Source: an uncultured Clostridia bacterium
Lineage (GTDB): Bacteria; Bacillota; Clostridia; Christensenellales; Aristaeellaceae
Reading direction: 5' to 3'
DNA: 13,543 nucleotides
Assembly: GCA_934663595.1 (NCBI GenBank)
Contig: CAKUKM010000048.1
Span: 1-13,543 of the forward strand
This document shows positions 1 to 6,499 of the stretch, piece by piece (position 1 is the stretch's first letter; every line of letters begins with the position of its first letter). The notes under the pieces were generated by a model, which saw nothing but the letters and a program-made list of their open reading frames with translations, ran no database searches and was not told the DNA's origin. The position numbers and the translations under genes were made by a program.

Positions 1-39
1 AGGAGTTTTTCTTTCCCCCTCACCGCTTAAGCTCCACTG

Positions 40-62
40 AACCCCACGCCTAGCGTGGGGTT
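40..62 (+). terminator. Rho-independent terminator for an off-window plus-strand gene
   Basis: A 10-bp perfect stem (40-49 with 53-62, core CCCCACGC/GCGTGGGG) closes a 3-nt loop and runs straight into TTTT at 61-64. The T run is on the plus side, so it most likely ends a plus-strand transcript that begins left of the window. No coding region can be supported in bases 1-39. Confidence 0.65.
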
Positions 63-74
63 TTCGGCATACAA

Positions 75-107
75 AAACGGCTCCCGGATGCATTCCGGGA
101 GCCGTTT
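75..107 (-). terminator. Rho-independent terminator, minus-strand polarity
   Basis: A 14-bp perfect stem (75-88 with 94-107, core CGGCTCCCGGA) with a 5-nt loop. Read on the minus strand the stem is followed by five T (73-77 as A on plus), so it would back up termination of the antiporter transcript. The plus side is A-rich after the stem and is a poorer terminator. Confidence 0.6.
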
Positions 108-131
108 ATAAAAAAGGATTCCCCTGCAAGT

Positions 132-169
132 AAAACGCCTCCGCCCGATTCATTCGGCGGAGGCGTTTT
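132..169. terminator. Bidirectional terminator directly after the antiporter gene
   Basis: A 14-bp perfect stem (132-145 with 156-169) whose outer four pairs are A:T, so each strand ends its stem with TTTT. It lies 5 bp beyond the antiporter stop codon (175-177) and is the natural first terminator for that gene. Together with the stems at 40-62 and 75-107 it makes three terminator-like hairpins in 130 bp. Confidence 0.75.
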
Positions 170-174
170 GCTTT

Positions 175-1476
175 TTATTTCTTTTCGGCCCTGGCCTTTT
201 CCAGCTTGATCTGGCGGCGATTGACGACCTCGGCGCTCTTGGGCTGAATGTCGCCGGCCTTCATCAGCGCGTCGCGCGTGAGCGACGGGCCGATCAGCTC
301 GTAAATCAGCACCGCAAACAGCACGATATTGCGAATCAGCGCGCCCTGCGTGGGGCCGAGCTCCATGGCGGTCAGGCACATGCCCAGCGCAACGCCCGCC
401 TGCGGAAGCAGCGTAATGCCCAGATATTTGGTGACGTTTTCATCGCAGCCGGTCGCCTTGCAGCTCGCGTATGCGCCCAGATATTTGCCCAGCGAGCGGA
501 ACAGGATGAACACCAGGCCGATGCCCACGATCGCCAGATCGGCAAATACGTCCAGCTCCAGCTCCGCGCCGCTGATGACGAAGAACAATACGTACAGCGG
601 AGCCGTCCAGCCGTCGGCCTTTTCCATCAGGTCGCCGGACAGCGGGCAGAGGTTGCAGAAGATCGTTCCCAGCATCATGCACACCAGCAGCGAGGAAAAG
701 CCGATATGCACGCTGCCGATGCTGAACTCGATCTTCGAAAGCGCGACGGTGAAGAGCACCATGCCGATCGTGAGCGACAGGCGGTTGGAATTGGAATTGA
801 ACAGCTTTTCCAGCTGCGTCAGGATATAGCCCATCAGCGCGCCCAGACCGAGCGAGAGCACGATCTCGAGCATCGGCTCGAGCAGAATCGACACCAGGTC
901 GAACGCGCCGTATTCCAGCGCGCGCGCAACGCCGAACGAAACCGCGAACACGACCAGACCCACCGCGTCGTCCAGCGCGACGACGGGCAGCAGAATGTCG
1001 GTGAGCTTGCCCTTGGCCTTGTACTGGCGAACGACCATCAGGGTCGCCGCCGGCGCGGTCGCCGTCGCAATCGCGCCCAGCGTGATCGCCTGCGGGACGG
1101 ACAGCTTGTCGTTTCCGAGAATGAAATGCAGCGCAATCAGCGCGATATCGACGAACAGCGCCGCCGTCAACCCCTGAACGACGCCGACGACCGTGGCCTG
1201 CCGGCCGGTTTCGCGCAGCGAAGAAAGCCGGAATTCATTGCCGATGGCAAATGCGATAAAGCCGAGCGCGACTTCGCTGAACATCTTCAGGCCGTCCAGC
1301 TGCTCCATCGACGAAAAGCCGATTCCGGGAACGCCCAGCTGGCCGAGGCAGTACGGGCCGATCAGCACGCCCGCAATCAGATAAGCCGTTACCGCGGGCA
1401 GCGAAAAGCGCTTGACCACGCGCGTCATCATAAGGCCGGCGATTACCGCCACGGCGAGGGATAAAAGTGCAGTCAT
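175..1476 (-). CDS. CPA2-family cation/proton antiporter (Na+/H+ exchanger domain)
   Basis: A 433-aa polytopic inner-membrane protein that very probably exchanges Na+ or K+ for protons. Hydrophobic segments run from residue 2 to about 410 (roughly 12-13 helices), followed by a basic cytoplasmic tail rich in K, R and E. The ion-site signature of CPA2 exchangers is visible: TAPA at 140-143 and an Asp pair in VVALDDAVGL at 169-170; a paired Asp is known from electrogenic members such as NapA. No RCK/TrkA nucleotide-binding domain follows, unlike KefB/KefC, so it is the short form. An ATG nine codons upstream (1501-1503) is possible, but the purine-rich GAGAGAAGAGAG run just before 1476 and the hydrophobic N-terminus favour the start at 1476. 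It is monocistronic, with its own promoter at 1516-1545 and terminators at 132-169 and 75-107. Ion specificity is not readable. Confidence 0.88.
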   Translation of the reverse strand: MTALLSLAVAVIAGLMMTRVVKRFSLPAVTAYLIAGVLIGPYCLGQLGVPGIGFSSMEQLDGLKMFSEVALGFIAFAIGNEFRLSSLRETGRQATVVGVVQGLTAALFVDIALIALHFILGNDKLSVPQAITLGAIATATAPAATLMVVRQYKAKGKLTDILLPVVALDDAVGLVVFAVSFGVARALEYGAFDLVSILLEPMLEIVLSLGLGALMGYILTQLEKLFNSNSNRLSLTIGMVLFTVALSKIEFSIGSVHIGFSSLLVCMMLGTIFCNLCPLSGDLMEKADGWTAPLYVLFFVISGAELELDVFADLAIVGIGLVFILFRSLGKYLGAYASCKATGCDENVTKYLGITLLPQAGVALGMCLTAMELGPTQGALIRNIVLFAVLIYELIGPSLTRDALMKAGDIQPKSAEVVNRRQIKLEKARAEKK

Positions 1477-1515
1477 GTTTCTCTCTTCTCTCCTGTTATT
1501 CATTCAAACTCCGCT

Positions 1516-1545
1516 ATTATAAAGAGAAAATATTGCTTCTGTCAA
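1516..1545 (-). promoter_or_regulatory. Sigma-A promoter of the antiporter gene
   Basis: On the minus strand TTGACA (1540-1545) and TATAAT (1516-1521) are both perfect consensus boxes separated by 18 bp. Transcription should begin near 1509, giving a leader of about 30 nt. No operator-like repeat is seen around it. Confidence 0.8.
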
Positions 1546-1575
1546 TGCGCTGGAGTAAAGATTTGAATTGCGGGC

Positions 1576-1606
1576 AAAAAAAGAATCGCCCGGAGAAGGG
1601 CGATTC
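1576..1606 (-). terminator. Distal, intact copy of the DUF445 terminator
   Basis: A 9-bp perfect stem GAATCGCCC/GGGCGATTC (1583-1591 with 1598-1606, 6-nt loop) followed on the minus strand by seven T (1576-1582 as A on plus). This is a textbook terminator for minus-strand transcripts, yet it lies about 300 bp beyond the nearest minus-strand stop codon. The same 24-bp stem-loop recurs at 1862-1885, and the two copies bracket the element at 1607-1861. Confidence 0.75.
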
Positions 1607-1861
1607 AGCTTGTCAAAAAAGTCTTTTTGACAAGCTGGTGGACGGGGAAGCAAGCTCCCCCGCCACTACCACCCCCTCCAGATTTTGCTTGAGTCCTACG
1701 GACTCCGGCCGCAAAATCTGCAAGGTAGCTATTTTCTCTCCGGGAAATGGGATTTCCCTGCGATAAAATAGCCCCGCGCTCACCGCGCATGTCGCTGAGC
1801 TCGATTTTTAATTCGAGAGGGCTTCGGCCCTCTCGAGCTCTCCTAGGTTTTTTGACAGTCT
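1607..1861. mobile_element. MITE-like palindromic element (255 bp) between two terminator copies
   Basis: The ends are inverted repeats: AGCTTGTCAAAAAA at 1607-1620 and its near-complement TTTTTTGACAGTCT at 1848-1861, matching at 12 of 14 positions. Immediately outside both ends is a 24-bp direct repeat (1583-1606 and 1862-1885, 23 of 24 identical). Inside are five hairpins in a row: 1607-1636 (13-bp stem), 1644-1660, a nested stem 1680-1719 (outer 9 bp, inner GAGTCC/GGACTC), a nested stem 1728-1772 (GCTATTTT outer, GGGAAAT inner), and a 10-bp stem with a TTCG loop at 1813-1836. It encodes no convincing protein; a 61-codon minus-strand frame at 1605-1790 is just the repeat translated and has a Gly/Ser run. 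Too small for a transposase, so any mobility would need one from elsewhere. Alternative: a structured intergenic repeat or RNA that happens to lie between duplicated terminators. Confidence 0.6.
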
Positions 1862-1885
1862 GAATCTCCCGGAGAAGGGCGATTC
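1862..1885. repeat. Proximal copy of the 24-bp terminator stem-loop
   Basis: This copy differs from 1583-1606 at one base (T for G at 1867), which puts one mismatch in its 9-bp stem. It lies 14 bp past the DUF445 stop codon, the expected terminator position, but on the minus strand the T run that should follow is replaced by the inner end of the element (AGACTGTCAAAAAA). It is probably a weak terminator now, leaving the work to the distal copy. Confidence 0.7.
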
Positions 1886-1899
1886 GGATTTTATGCGCA

Positions 1900-2784
1900 T
1901 TACAGCAACGCGCCCGCCGCGCCGATTAAAAAACCCAGCACCGCGCCGAGGTTGATCAGCGTTTTCAGTTCCCGGTTCATGACCGACAGGATCATCCTTT
2001 CCAGCTCGGCAATGTCCATCTGATTGATCTTGTCCGTCACGATTTGCGCGATTTCAAACGATTCCGCCAGCTTCGGCGCGTTTTTTGCCATGAACGCCGA
2101 GTATGCGCCGCGCATGCGCGGGCGCAGATCGTTCAAAAGCGGCTTCAGCCGATCCGCGGGCGCATTCAGCAGCCGGTCGGCCTCGGATTCCAGAAATGCA
2201 TTGATCTGCGGAACGCCCTCCTGCTCGATATAGCGATTGATTTCCAGCGCAATCGGATCGGTAAACGACGCGAGCCTGTCAGACGAAATGAACATCGAAA
2301 GCATCGAGCCCTGCAGCCGCGCGGATACCGTCTGCTGCACCGCCTTCGCCACCGCATGCCCGAGATCCATTTGATTCAGCCGCTCGGAAACGCGCGCGGA
2401 AGCCCGCTCGAGCGCCGCCGCGCGCAGCGATTCCGCGGATTCCTCGCCCGCGATTGCGCCGAGCGATTCCTTCAGCGTGCGATTTTCCATCAGCTCGCCC
2501 AGCGCGGCGGCCGCGCCGTCGGCAAATGCGCTTTCGAGCTTCTCGCTCGTGAGCGCGCGGGTCAGTTCGTCCCGGCCGAGCAGACTTTCGGAAACCGCAT
2601 TGCCCACCGCGCGCGCCAGATCGCCGCGGCGCTTGGGAATTACGCCCGGCGTAAACGGCAATGCGCGGCCGAATACGCGAATCTCCTTCAGCGGGCGAAA
2701 CAGCATTTTTACCGCGATGTAGTTCGTGAAATACCCGATGACGCCGCCGACGAGCGCGCCGGTCAAAAGATGCACCCAGTTCAT
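1900..2784 (-). CDS. DUF445 family membrane protein (YheB-like)
   Basis: A 294-aa protein of the DUF445 family, of unknown biochemical role. The N-terminus has a hydrophobic segment (residues 4-26, LLTGALVGGVIGYFTNYIAVKMLF) directly followed by the family's conserved RPLKEIRVFG and LPFTPGVIPKRR stretch (about 30-53). The middle is a long, charged, helical region, and a second hydrophobic segment ends the chain (about 276-294). This N- and C-terminal anchoring of a helical domain is typical of the family. The start at 2784 was chosen because GGGAGG lies four bases before it and because it makes an ATGA overlap with the tatD stop; a start 11 codons upstream adds only a weak Gly/Ser leader inside tatD. 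It is translationally coupled to tatD and should be co-transcribed with it. Its terminator region appears disrupted by the element at 1607-1861. Confidence 0.85.
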   Translation of the reverse strand: MNWVHLLTGALVGGVIGYFTNYIAVKMLFRPLKEIRVFGRALPFTPGVIPKRRGDLARAVGNAVSESLLGRDELTRALTSEKLESAFADGAAAALGELMENRTLKESLGAIAGEESAESLRAAALERASARVSERLNQMDLGHAVAKAVQQTVSARLQGSMLSMFISSDRLASFTDPIALEINRYIEQEGVPQINAFLESEADRLLNAPADRLKPLLNDLRPRMRGAYSAFMAKNAPKLAESFEIAQIVTDKINQMDIAELERMILSVMNRELKTLINLGAVLGFLIGAAGALL

Positions 2785-3578
2785 AGCGCCTCCCGATCCA
2801 GAGACAGCGCCCGGCACGCGTTTTCATAGAGCGTCTCCGCCGTCGCGTCCGGCGATTCGCCGCGCAGAAACGCGATTTTTGAAACCGTGTAGGAAACAAA
2901 CGCCGGCTCGTTTCGCTTGCCGCGCATCGGCACCGGGGCCATGTACGGGCAATCCGTCTCGGAAAGCAGGCGATCCGCGGGCATTTTTTCGGCCACCTCG
3001 GCGAGCTTCGGCGCGTTTTTGAACGTCACCGCGCCCGAAAGCGAAATGTACAGCCCCAAATCCAGATAGACCTTCGCCGATTCCCAGCTGCCCGTGAAGC
3101 AATGCATGATTCCGGCGGGCATCCGGCCCGATTTCGCGCGCGCGCGCAGCATGTCCATGCAGTCGCCGTGCGCCTCGCGAATGTGCAGCTGAACCGGCAT
3201 GTTCAGCGAATACGCCAAATCGAGCTGCCGATCAAATACCTCGCGCTGAACGTCGCGCGGCGAGAGATCATAGTGGTAATCCAGCCCGATTTCGCCGAAC
3301 AAACGGCACTTTTCGCGCGAGAGATAGGAAAGCATCTCCTTTTCCACCGAATCGGAATAGCGAATCGAGTTGTGCGGATGCACGCCGATCGCCCCATACA
3401 GAAAATCGCGCGATTCCACGAGCGAAAAGACCTTCTCCTGATTCGGCGCTTCTTCGCACGGATCGGCCACAACCACCGCGCGCCGCCCGCCCGCCTGAAC
3501 GAATCGATCGATAACCTCCGGCAAATCCGAATCAAACGCCGGATCCGCAATATGACAGTGCGTATCAAATAAAATCAT
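2781..3578 (-). CDS. tatD: TatD family metal-dependent DNase/hydrolase
   Basis: A 265-aa amidohydrolase-fold TIM barrel. The metal ligands of TatD enzymes are all visible: HCH at residues 7-9, Glu96 in GEIGLDYH, His132 in QLHIREAH, His159 in MHCFTG and Asp209 in SETDCPY. Length matches the family (about 260). Characterised TatD proteins are Mg-dependent 3'-5' exonucleases, with suggested roles in DNA repair or degradation of nicked DNA. The ATG at 3578 is preceded by GGAGAG seven bases upstream; the TTG five codons earlier lies within that binding site. The gene sits 215 bp downstream of metG, and metG-tatD adjacency is a known Firmicutes arrangement (for example metS-yabD in Bacillus subtilis). 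No good promoter is seen in the gap, so it may be read through from metG. It overlaps the DUF445 gene by 4 bp. Confidence 0.93.
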   Translation of the reverse strand: MILFDTHCHIADPAFDSDLPEVIDRFVQAGGRRAVVVADPCEEAPNQEKVFSLVESRDFLYGAIGVHPHNSIRYSDSVEKEMLSYLSREKCRLFGEIGLDYHYDLSPRDVQREVFDRQLDLAYSLNMPVQLHIREAHGDCMDMLRARAKSGRMPAGIMHCFTGSWESAKVYLDLGLYISLSGAVTFKNAPKLAEVAEKMPADRLLSETDCPYMAPVPMRGKRNEPAFVSYTVSKIAFLRGESPDATAETLYENACRALSLDREAL

Positions 3579-3637
3579 AAAAAAACTCTCCAAATCCCAA
3601 AAGCGAGCTTGTCAAAGCGAGCCCCAAAACGCCACCC

Positions 3638-3670
3638 TTTGTGCCTTTTCCACCACGGAAAAGGCGCAAA
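3638..3670. repeat. Hairpin in the tatD-metG gap
   Basis: A 14-bp inverted repeat, TTTGTGCCTTTTCC (3638-3651) with GGAAAAGGCGCAAA (3657-3670), loop ACCAC. The only imperfection is one T opposite G, a wobble pair in plus-strand RNA but a mismatch in minus-strand RNA. No T run follows on either strand, so it is not a standard terminator. A direct repeat of AAGCGAGC lies nearby (3601-3608 and 3615-3622). Confidence 0.5.
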
Positions 3671-3692
3671 AGCTGAAACCCGCCAATCCAAA

Positions 3693-3728
3693 GCTCTCCC
3701 CAAAGCAAGTTTTTCAAAGAGGGAGAGC
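3693..3728. repeat. Hairpin with 20-nt loop in the tatD-metG gap
   Basis: GCTCTCCC (3693-3700) is perfectly complementary to GGGAGAGC (3721-3728) across a 20-nt loop that is rich in A and T. On the minus strand it is followed only by TTTGG, so at best it is a weak terminator after metG. Confidence 0.4.
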
Positions 3729-3772
3729 GCGAGAGGGGGATTTCTTTTTGAAAAAAGAAATCCCCCTCTCGC
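3729..3772. repeat. 21-bp perfect inverted repeat immediately after metG
   Basis: The arms at 3729-3749 and 3752-3772 are complementary over all 21 bases with only two bases between them; the outer part is GCGAGAGGGGG and the inner part is an A/T run. It begins 21 bp past the metG stop codon and directly abuts the hairpin at 3693-3728. It would form a very stable stem in metG mRNA. Because the T run lies inside the stem and not after it, this is an unusual terminator if it is one; transcript stabilisation or a palindromic repeat element are alternatives. Confidence 0.65.
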
Positions 3773-3793
3773 AAAAACCCACTTAACTCCCTC

Positions 3794-5779
3794 TTACCCG
3801 ATCTCACTCCCCGGCGCAACTTCGCCGTCTACCGTGAGGAGACGAACGCGACCGTCGGGATCCTCGGCGCAAAGGAGCATGCCTTCGGAGACCTGACCGG
3901 CCATTTTGCGCGGCGCGAAATTCGCGACCATCACAACGGTTTTGCCGACCATTTCTTCGGGCGTGTAGTACTTTGCAATGCCGGAGCAGACCGTTTTGGT
4001 CACACCGTTGCCAATGTCGAGCGTCTCCTTCAGGAGCTTTTCGCTCTTGGCAACGCGTTCGCACGCGATCACCTTCGCCGCAATCAGCTTGATCTTCAGG
4101 AAATCATCGAAGGACGCGAGCGCCGGCTTTTCGGGCTCCGCAGGCGCTTCTTTTTTCTCGGGAACGGGCTTTTCGGGCTGCTTCGCCTTTTCGGCCGCTT
4201 CCTTTTCCGCCGCAATGGATTCGAGCTCCTTCTTGATATCCACGCGCGGGAACAGCGCCGCACCCTTTTCCACCTTCGTGCCCGGCTTCAAGCCGCCGAA
4301 CTTCTGAACGGATTCCCACGTCTTCAGCGCCGGATCGACCACGCCCAGCTGAGAAAAGATCTTCTCCGGCGTGGACGGCATCGTCGGGTAAATGTGCACC
4401 GCAATCGCGCGAATGCATTCCGCCAGATAATACATCACCGTCTTCAGACGCGGCAGCGTTTCCTCGCTCTTGCAGAGCACCCACGGCTGCGTGATGTCAA
4501 TGTAGCGATTGCAATCGCCGATCAGCTTCCAAATTTCGGAAAGCGCAACAGAGAACTGCAGCGCGTCCATCTGCTTCTCCACCGCTTCGGGCAGCGCCTC
4601 AAAGCGCTCGCGCAGCGCGCGATCCGGCTCCTGTTCCTCGCCCGGCTCCGGAACGATGCCGCCGAAATACTTCTCGATCATCGCAACCGTGCGCGATACG
4701 AGATTGCCCAGGTCGTTGACCAGATCGGCGTTCATGCGGGTCAGAAGCGCCTCGTTCGTGTAATTGCCGTCCGCGCCGAAGGGCATTTCGCGCATCAGGT
4801 AGTACCGCAGCGTGTCCACGCCGTAGCGCGCCACGATCGGCTGCGCGTATTCGATATTGCCCTTGGATTTGCTCATCTTGTCGCCGCCGAACAGCATCCA
4901 GCCATGGCCGAATACCTGCTTGGGCAGCGGCAGACCCAGCGCGTGCAGCATGATCGGCCAGTAAATCGTGTGGAAGCGCACGATCTCCTTGCCCACCAGG
5001 TGAATGTCCGCCGGCCAGTACTTTTTGAACAGCTCGTCGTGATCCGTGCCGTAGCCCAGCGCGGTAATGTAGTTCGTCAGCGCGTCGATCCAGACGTAAA
5101 TGACATGCTTGGGATCAAAATCGACCGGAACGCCCCATTTGAACGACGTGCGCGATACGCACAGATCCTGAAGACCCGGGCGCAGGAAGTTGTTCAGCAT
5201 TTCGTTCGCGCGCGACGCGGGCTGAATGAAGTCCGGATGCGTTTCGATGTAGTCGATCATCCAGTCCTGATACTTGCTCATGCGGAAGAAATAGCTTTCC
5301 TCGCGCACCTTCTGGCAGGGGCGGCCGCAGTCCGGGCAGAGATTGCCCTCCTTGAGCTGCGACGGCGTCCAGAACGATTCGCAGGGCGTGCAGTACATGC
5401 CCTCGTATTCGCTCTTGTAAATGTCGCCCTGCTCATAGAACTTGCGGAAGATCTTCTGAACGATCTTCACATGGCGCTCGTCCGTCGTGCGGATGAAATC
5501 ATCGTATTCGATGTTCATCAGCTTCCACAGGCGCTTCGTTTCGGCCACGATCTCGTCCACGAACTGCTGCGGCGTCTTGCCCGCCTCGCGCGCCTTGGTT
5601 TCGATCTTCTGGCCGTGCTCGTCCGTGCCGGTCAGGAAATAGGTGTCGTAGCCGAGCATCTTCTTGAATCGGGTCATCGTATCGGCGGCGACGGTGGTGT
5701 AGGTGTGGCCGATGTGCATATTGCCCGAGGGATAGTAGATCGGCGTGGTGATGTAGAAGGTCTTTTTCTGTTCCGGCAT
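3794..5779 (-). CDS. metG: Methionyl-tRNA synthetase with C-terminal tRNA-binding domain
   Basis: A 661-aa class I synthetase that charges tRNA-Met for initiation and elongation in the cytoplasm. The HIGH motif is at 22-25 (SGNMHIGHTY) and KMSKS at 301-305. A zinc knuckle in the connective domain has four Cys (130, 133, 148, 151), placing it in the zinc-binding form. The anticodon-binding helical domain spans about 345-515, then a low-complexity linker of Lys, Glu, Pro and Ala (about 520-553) leads to an OB-fold tRNA-binding domain (about 555-661) of the Trbp111/EMAP-II type, which gives dimerisation and extra tRNA affinity. Full length. The ATG has AGGAG nine bases upstream. It lies 30 bp after plsY in the same operon, so there is no room for the T-box leader that controls some clostridial metG genes; expression should follow the der promoter. 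Confidence 0.97.
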   Translation of the reverse strand: MPEQKKTFYITTPIYYPSGNMHIGHTYTTVAADTMTRFKKMLGYDTYFLTGTDEHGQKIETKAREAGKTPQQFVDEIVAETKRLWKLMNIEYDDFIRTTDERHVKIVQKIFRKFYEQGDIYKSEYEGMYCTPCESFWTPSQLKEGNLCPDCGRPCQKVREESYFFRMSKYQDWMIDYIETHPDFIQPASRANEMLNNFLRPGLQDLCVSRTSFKWGVPVDFDPKHVIYVWIDALTNYITALGYGTDHDELFKKYWPADIHLVGKEIVRFHTIYWPIMLHALGLPLPKQVFGHGWMLFGGDKMSKSKGNIEYAQPIVARYGVDTLRYYLMREMPFGADGNYTNEALLTRMNADLVNDLGNLVSRTVAMIEKYFGGIVPEPGEEQEPDRALRERFEALPEAVEKQMDALQFSVALSEIWKLIGDCNRYIDITQPWVLCKSEETLPRLKTVMYYLAECIRAIAVHIYPTMPSTPEKIFSQLGVVDPALKTWESVQKFGGLKPGTKVEKGAALFPRVDIKKELESIAAEKEAAEKAKQPEKPVPEKKEAPAEPEKPALASFDDFLKIKLIAAKVIACERVAKSEKLLKETLDIGNGVTKTVCSGIAKYYTPEEMVGKTVVMVANFAPRKMAGQVSEGMLLCAEDPDGRVRLLTVDGEVAPGSEIG

Positions 5780-5809
5780 GGATGATTGCTCCTCTCTTGA
5801 ATCAGGAAA

Positions 5810-6475
5810 TTACTTCTCTTGCTTCCGCTTATGGAAAATGTCGTATTTCTTGGACAGTTTATCGATCTTTTTGAAGTCCAGCACGTTCTCGCGCCCCTTG
5901 AGCAGCCGCGATACGTTTCCGCGATGGCACACCAGCCCCAGCAGCATCAATACGATGGCAAAGACGATGTACATCCATTTCGTCGCGTGCTCGGGCATGA
6001 AAATCAGCGTGAGCACCGGATACGCAAGCGACGCGATCAGCGAGCCGATCGACATCGTGTGCGTAATGGCGACCGCGATTACGACGATCGCCACCAGAAA
6101 CGGCGCGACCGGCGGGCAGATCACGATCGTAACGCCCAGCGAGGTCGCCATGCCCTTGCCGCCGCGGAATTTCGCGTGCGCCGGGAAATCGTGGCCCAGC
6201 ACCGCGAACAGGCCGGCGACCAGCATGCCCGTTTCGCCGCCGAGCGCGCGGCCGATCAGCGCCGCAATCGCGCCCTTTGCCGCGTCGCCCACGAGCGTTA
6301 AGATACTCGGAAGCCACCCCAGCGTGCGCAGAACGTTCGTCGTGCCCGTGTTTCCGGAGCCGGTTTTGCGCAGATCATGCCGCCCATAGGCCTTTGCAAT
6401 CAGCTCGCCGACCGGAATCATGCCGAAGCCGTAGGCGATGATTGCGGACAGAAGGATCCAAATCACATGCATCAT
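5810..6475 (-). CDS. plsY: Acyl-phosphate:glycerol-3-phosphate acyltransferase PlsY
   Basis: A 221-aa inner-membrane enzyme that moves the acyl group from acyl-phosphate (made by PlsX) to glycerol-3-phosphate, the first membrane step of phospholipid synthesis. All three family motifs are present: GSGNTGTTN at 39-47, GHDFP with FRGGKG at 94-108, and HRGNVSRLLKGREN at 184-197. Hydrophobic segments at about 4-24, 53-75, 83-97, 113-137, 141-160 and 166-183 fit a multi-pass protein. The C-terminal tail is basic and slightly longer than usual. The start is the first of two adjacent ATGs, with AGAGG eight bases upstream; the second ATG is equally possible. It follows der by 24 bp and precedes metG by 30 bp. 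Confidence 0.95.
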   Translation of the reverse strand: MMHVIWILLSAIIAYGFGMIPVGELIAKAYGRHDLRKTGSGNTGTTNVLRTLGWLPSILTLVGDAAKGAIAALIGRALGGETGMLVAGLFAVLGHDFPAHAKFRGGKGMATSLGVTIVICPPVAPFLVAIVVIAVAITHTMSIGSLIASLAYPVLTLIFMPEHATKWMYIVFAIVLMLLGLVCHRGNVSRLLKGRENVLDFKKIDKLSKKYDIFHKRKQEK

Positions 6476-6499
6476 GAATATCGCCTCTTGAATTCGCGA

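Noticed and set aside
1605..1790. A 61-aa minus-strand frame inside the 1607-1861 element
   Set aside because: No ribosome binding site; the product is simply the hairpins translated, with a Gly/Ser run.
3579..3640. A dedicated tatD promoter using TTGACA at 3611-3616 (minus)
   Set aside because: No -10 box lies at a workable distance; the position would fall on the ribosome binding site.
4394..5785. A 463-codon plus-strand frame opposite metG
   Set aside because: It is a shadow of metG: no start signal, low-complexity Arg/His/Val composition, and no domain.
5780..5809. T-box leader controlling metG
   Set aside because: The gap to plsY is only 30 bp, and contains just the ribosome binding site.
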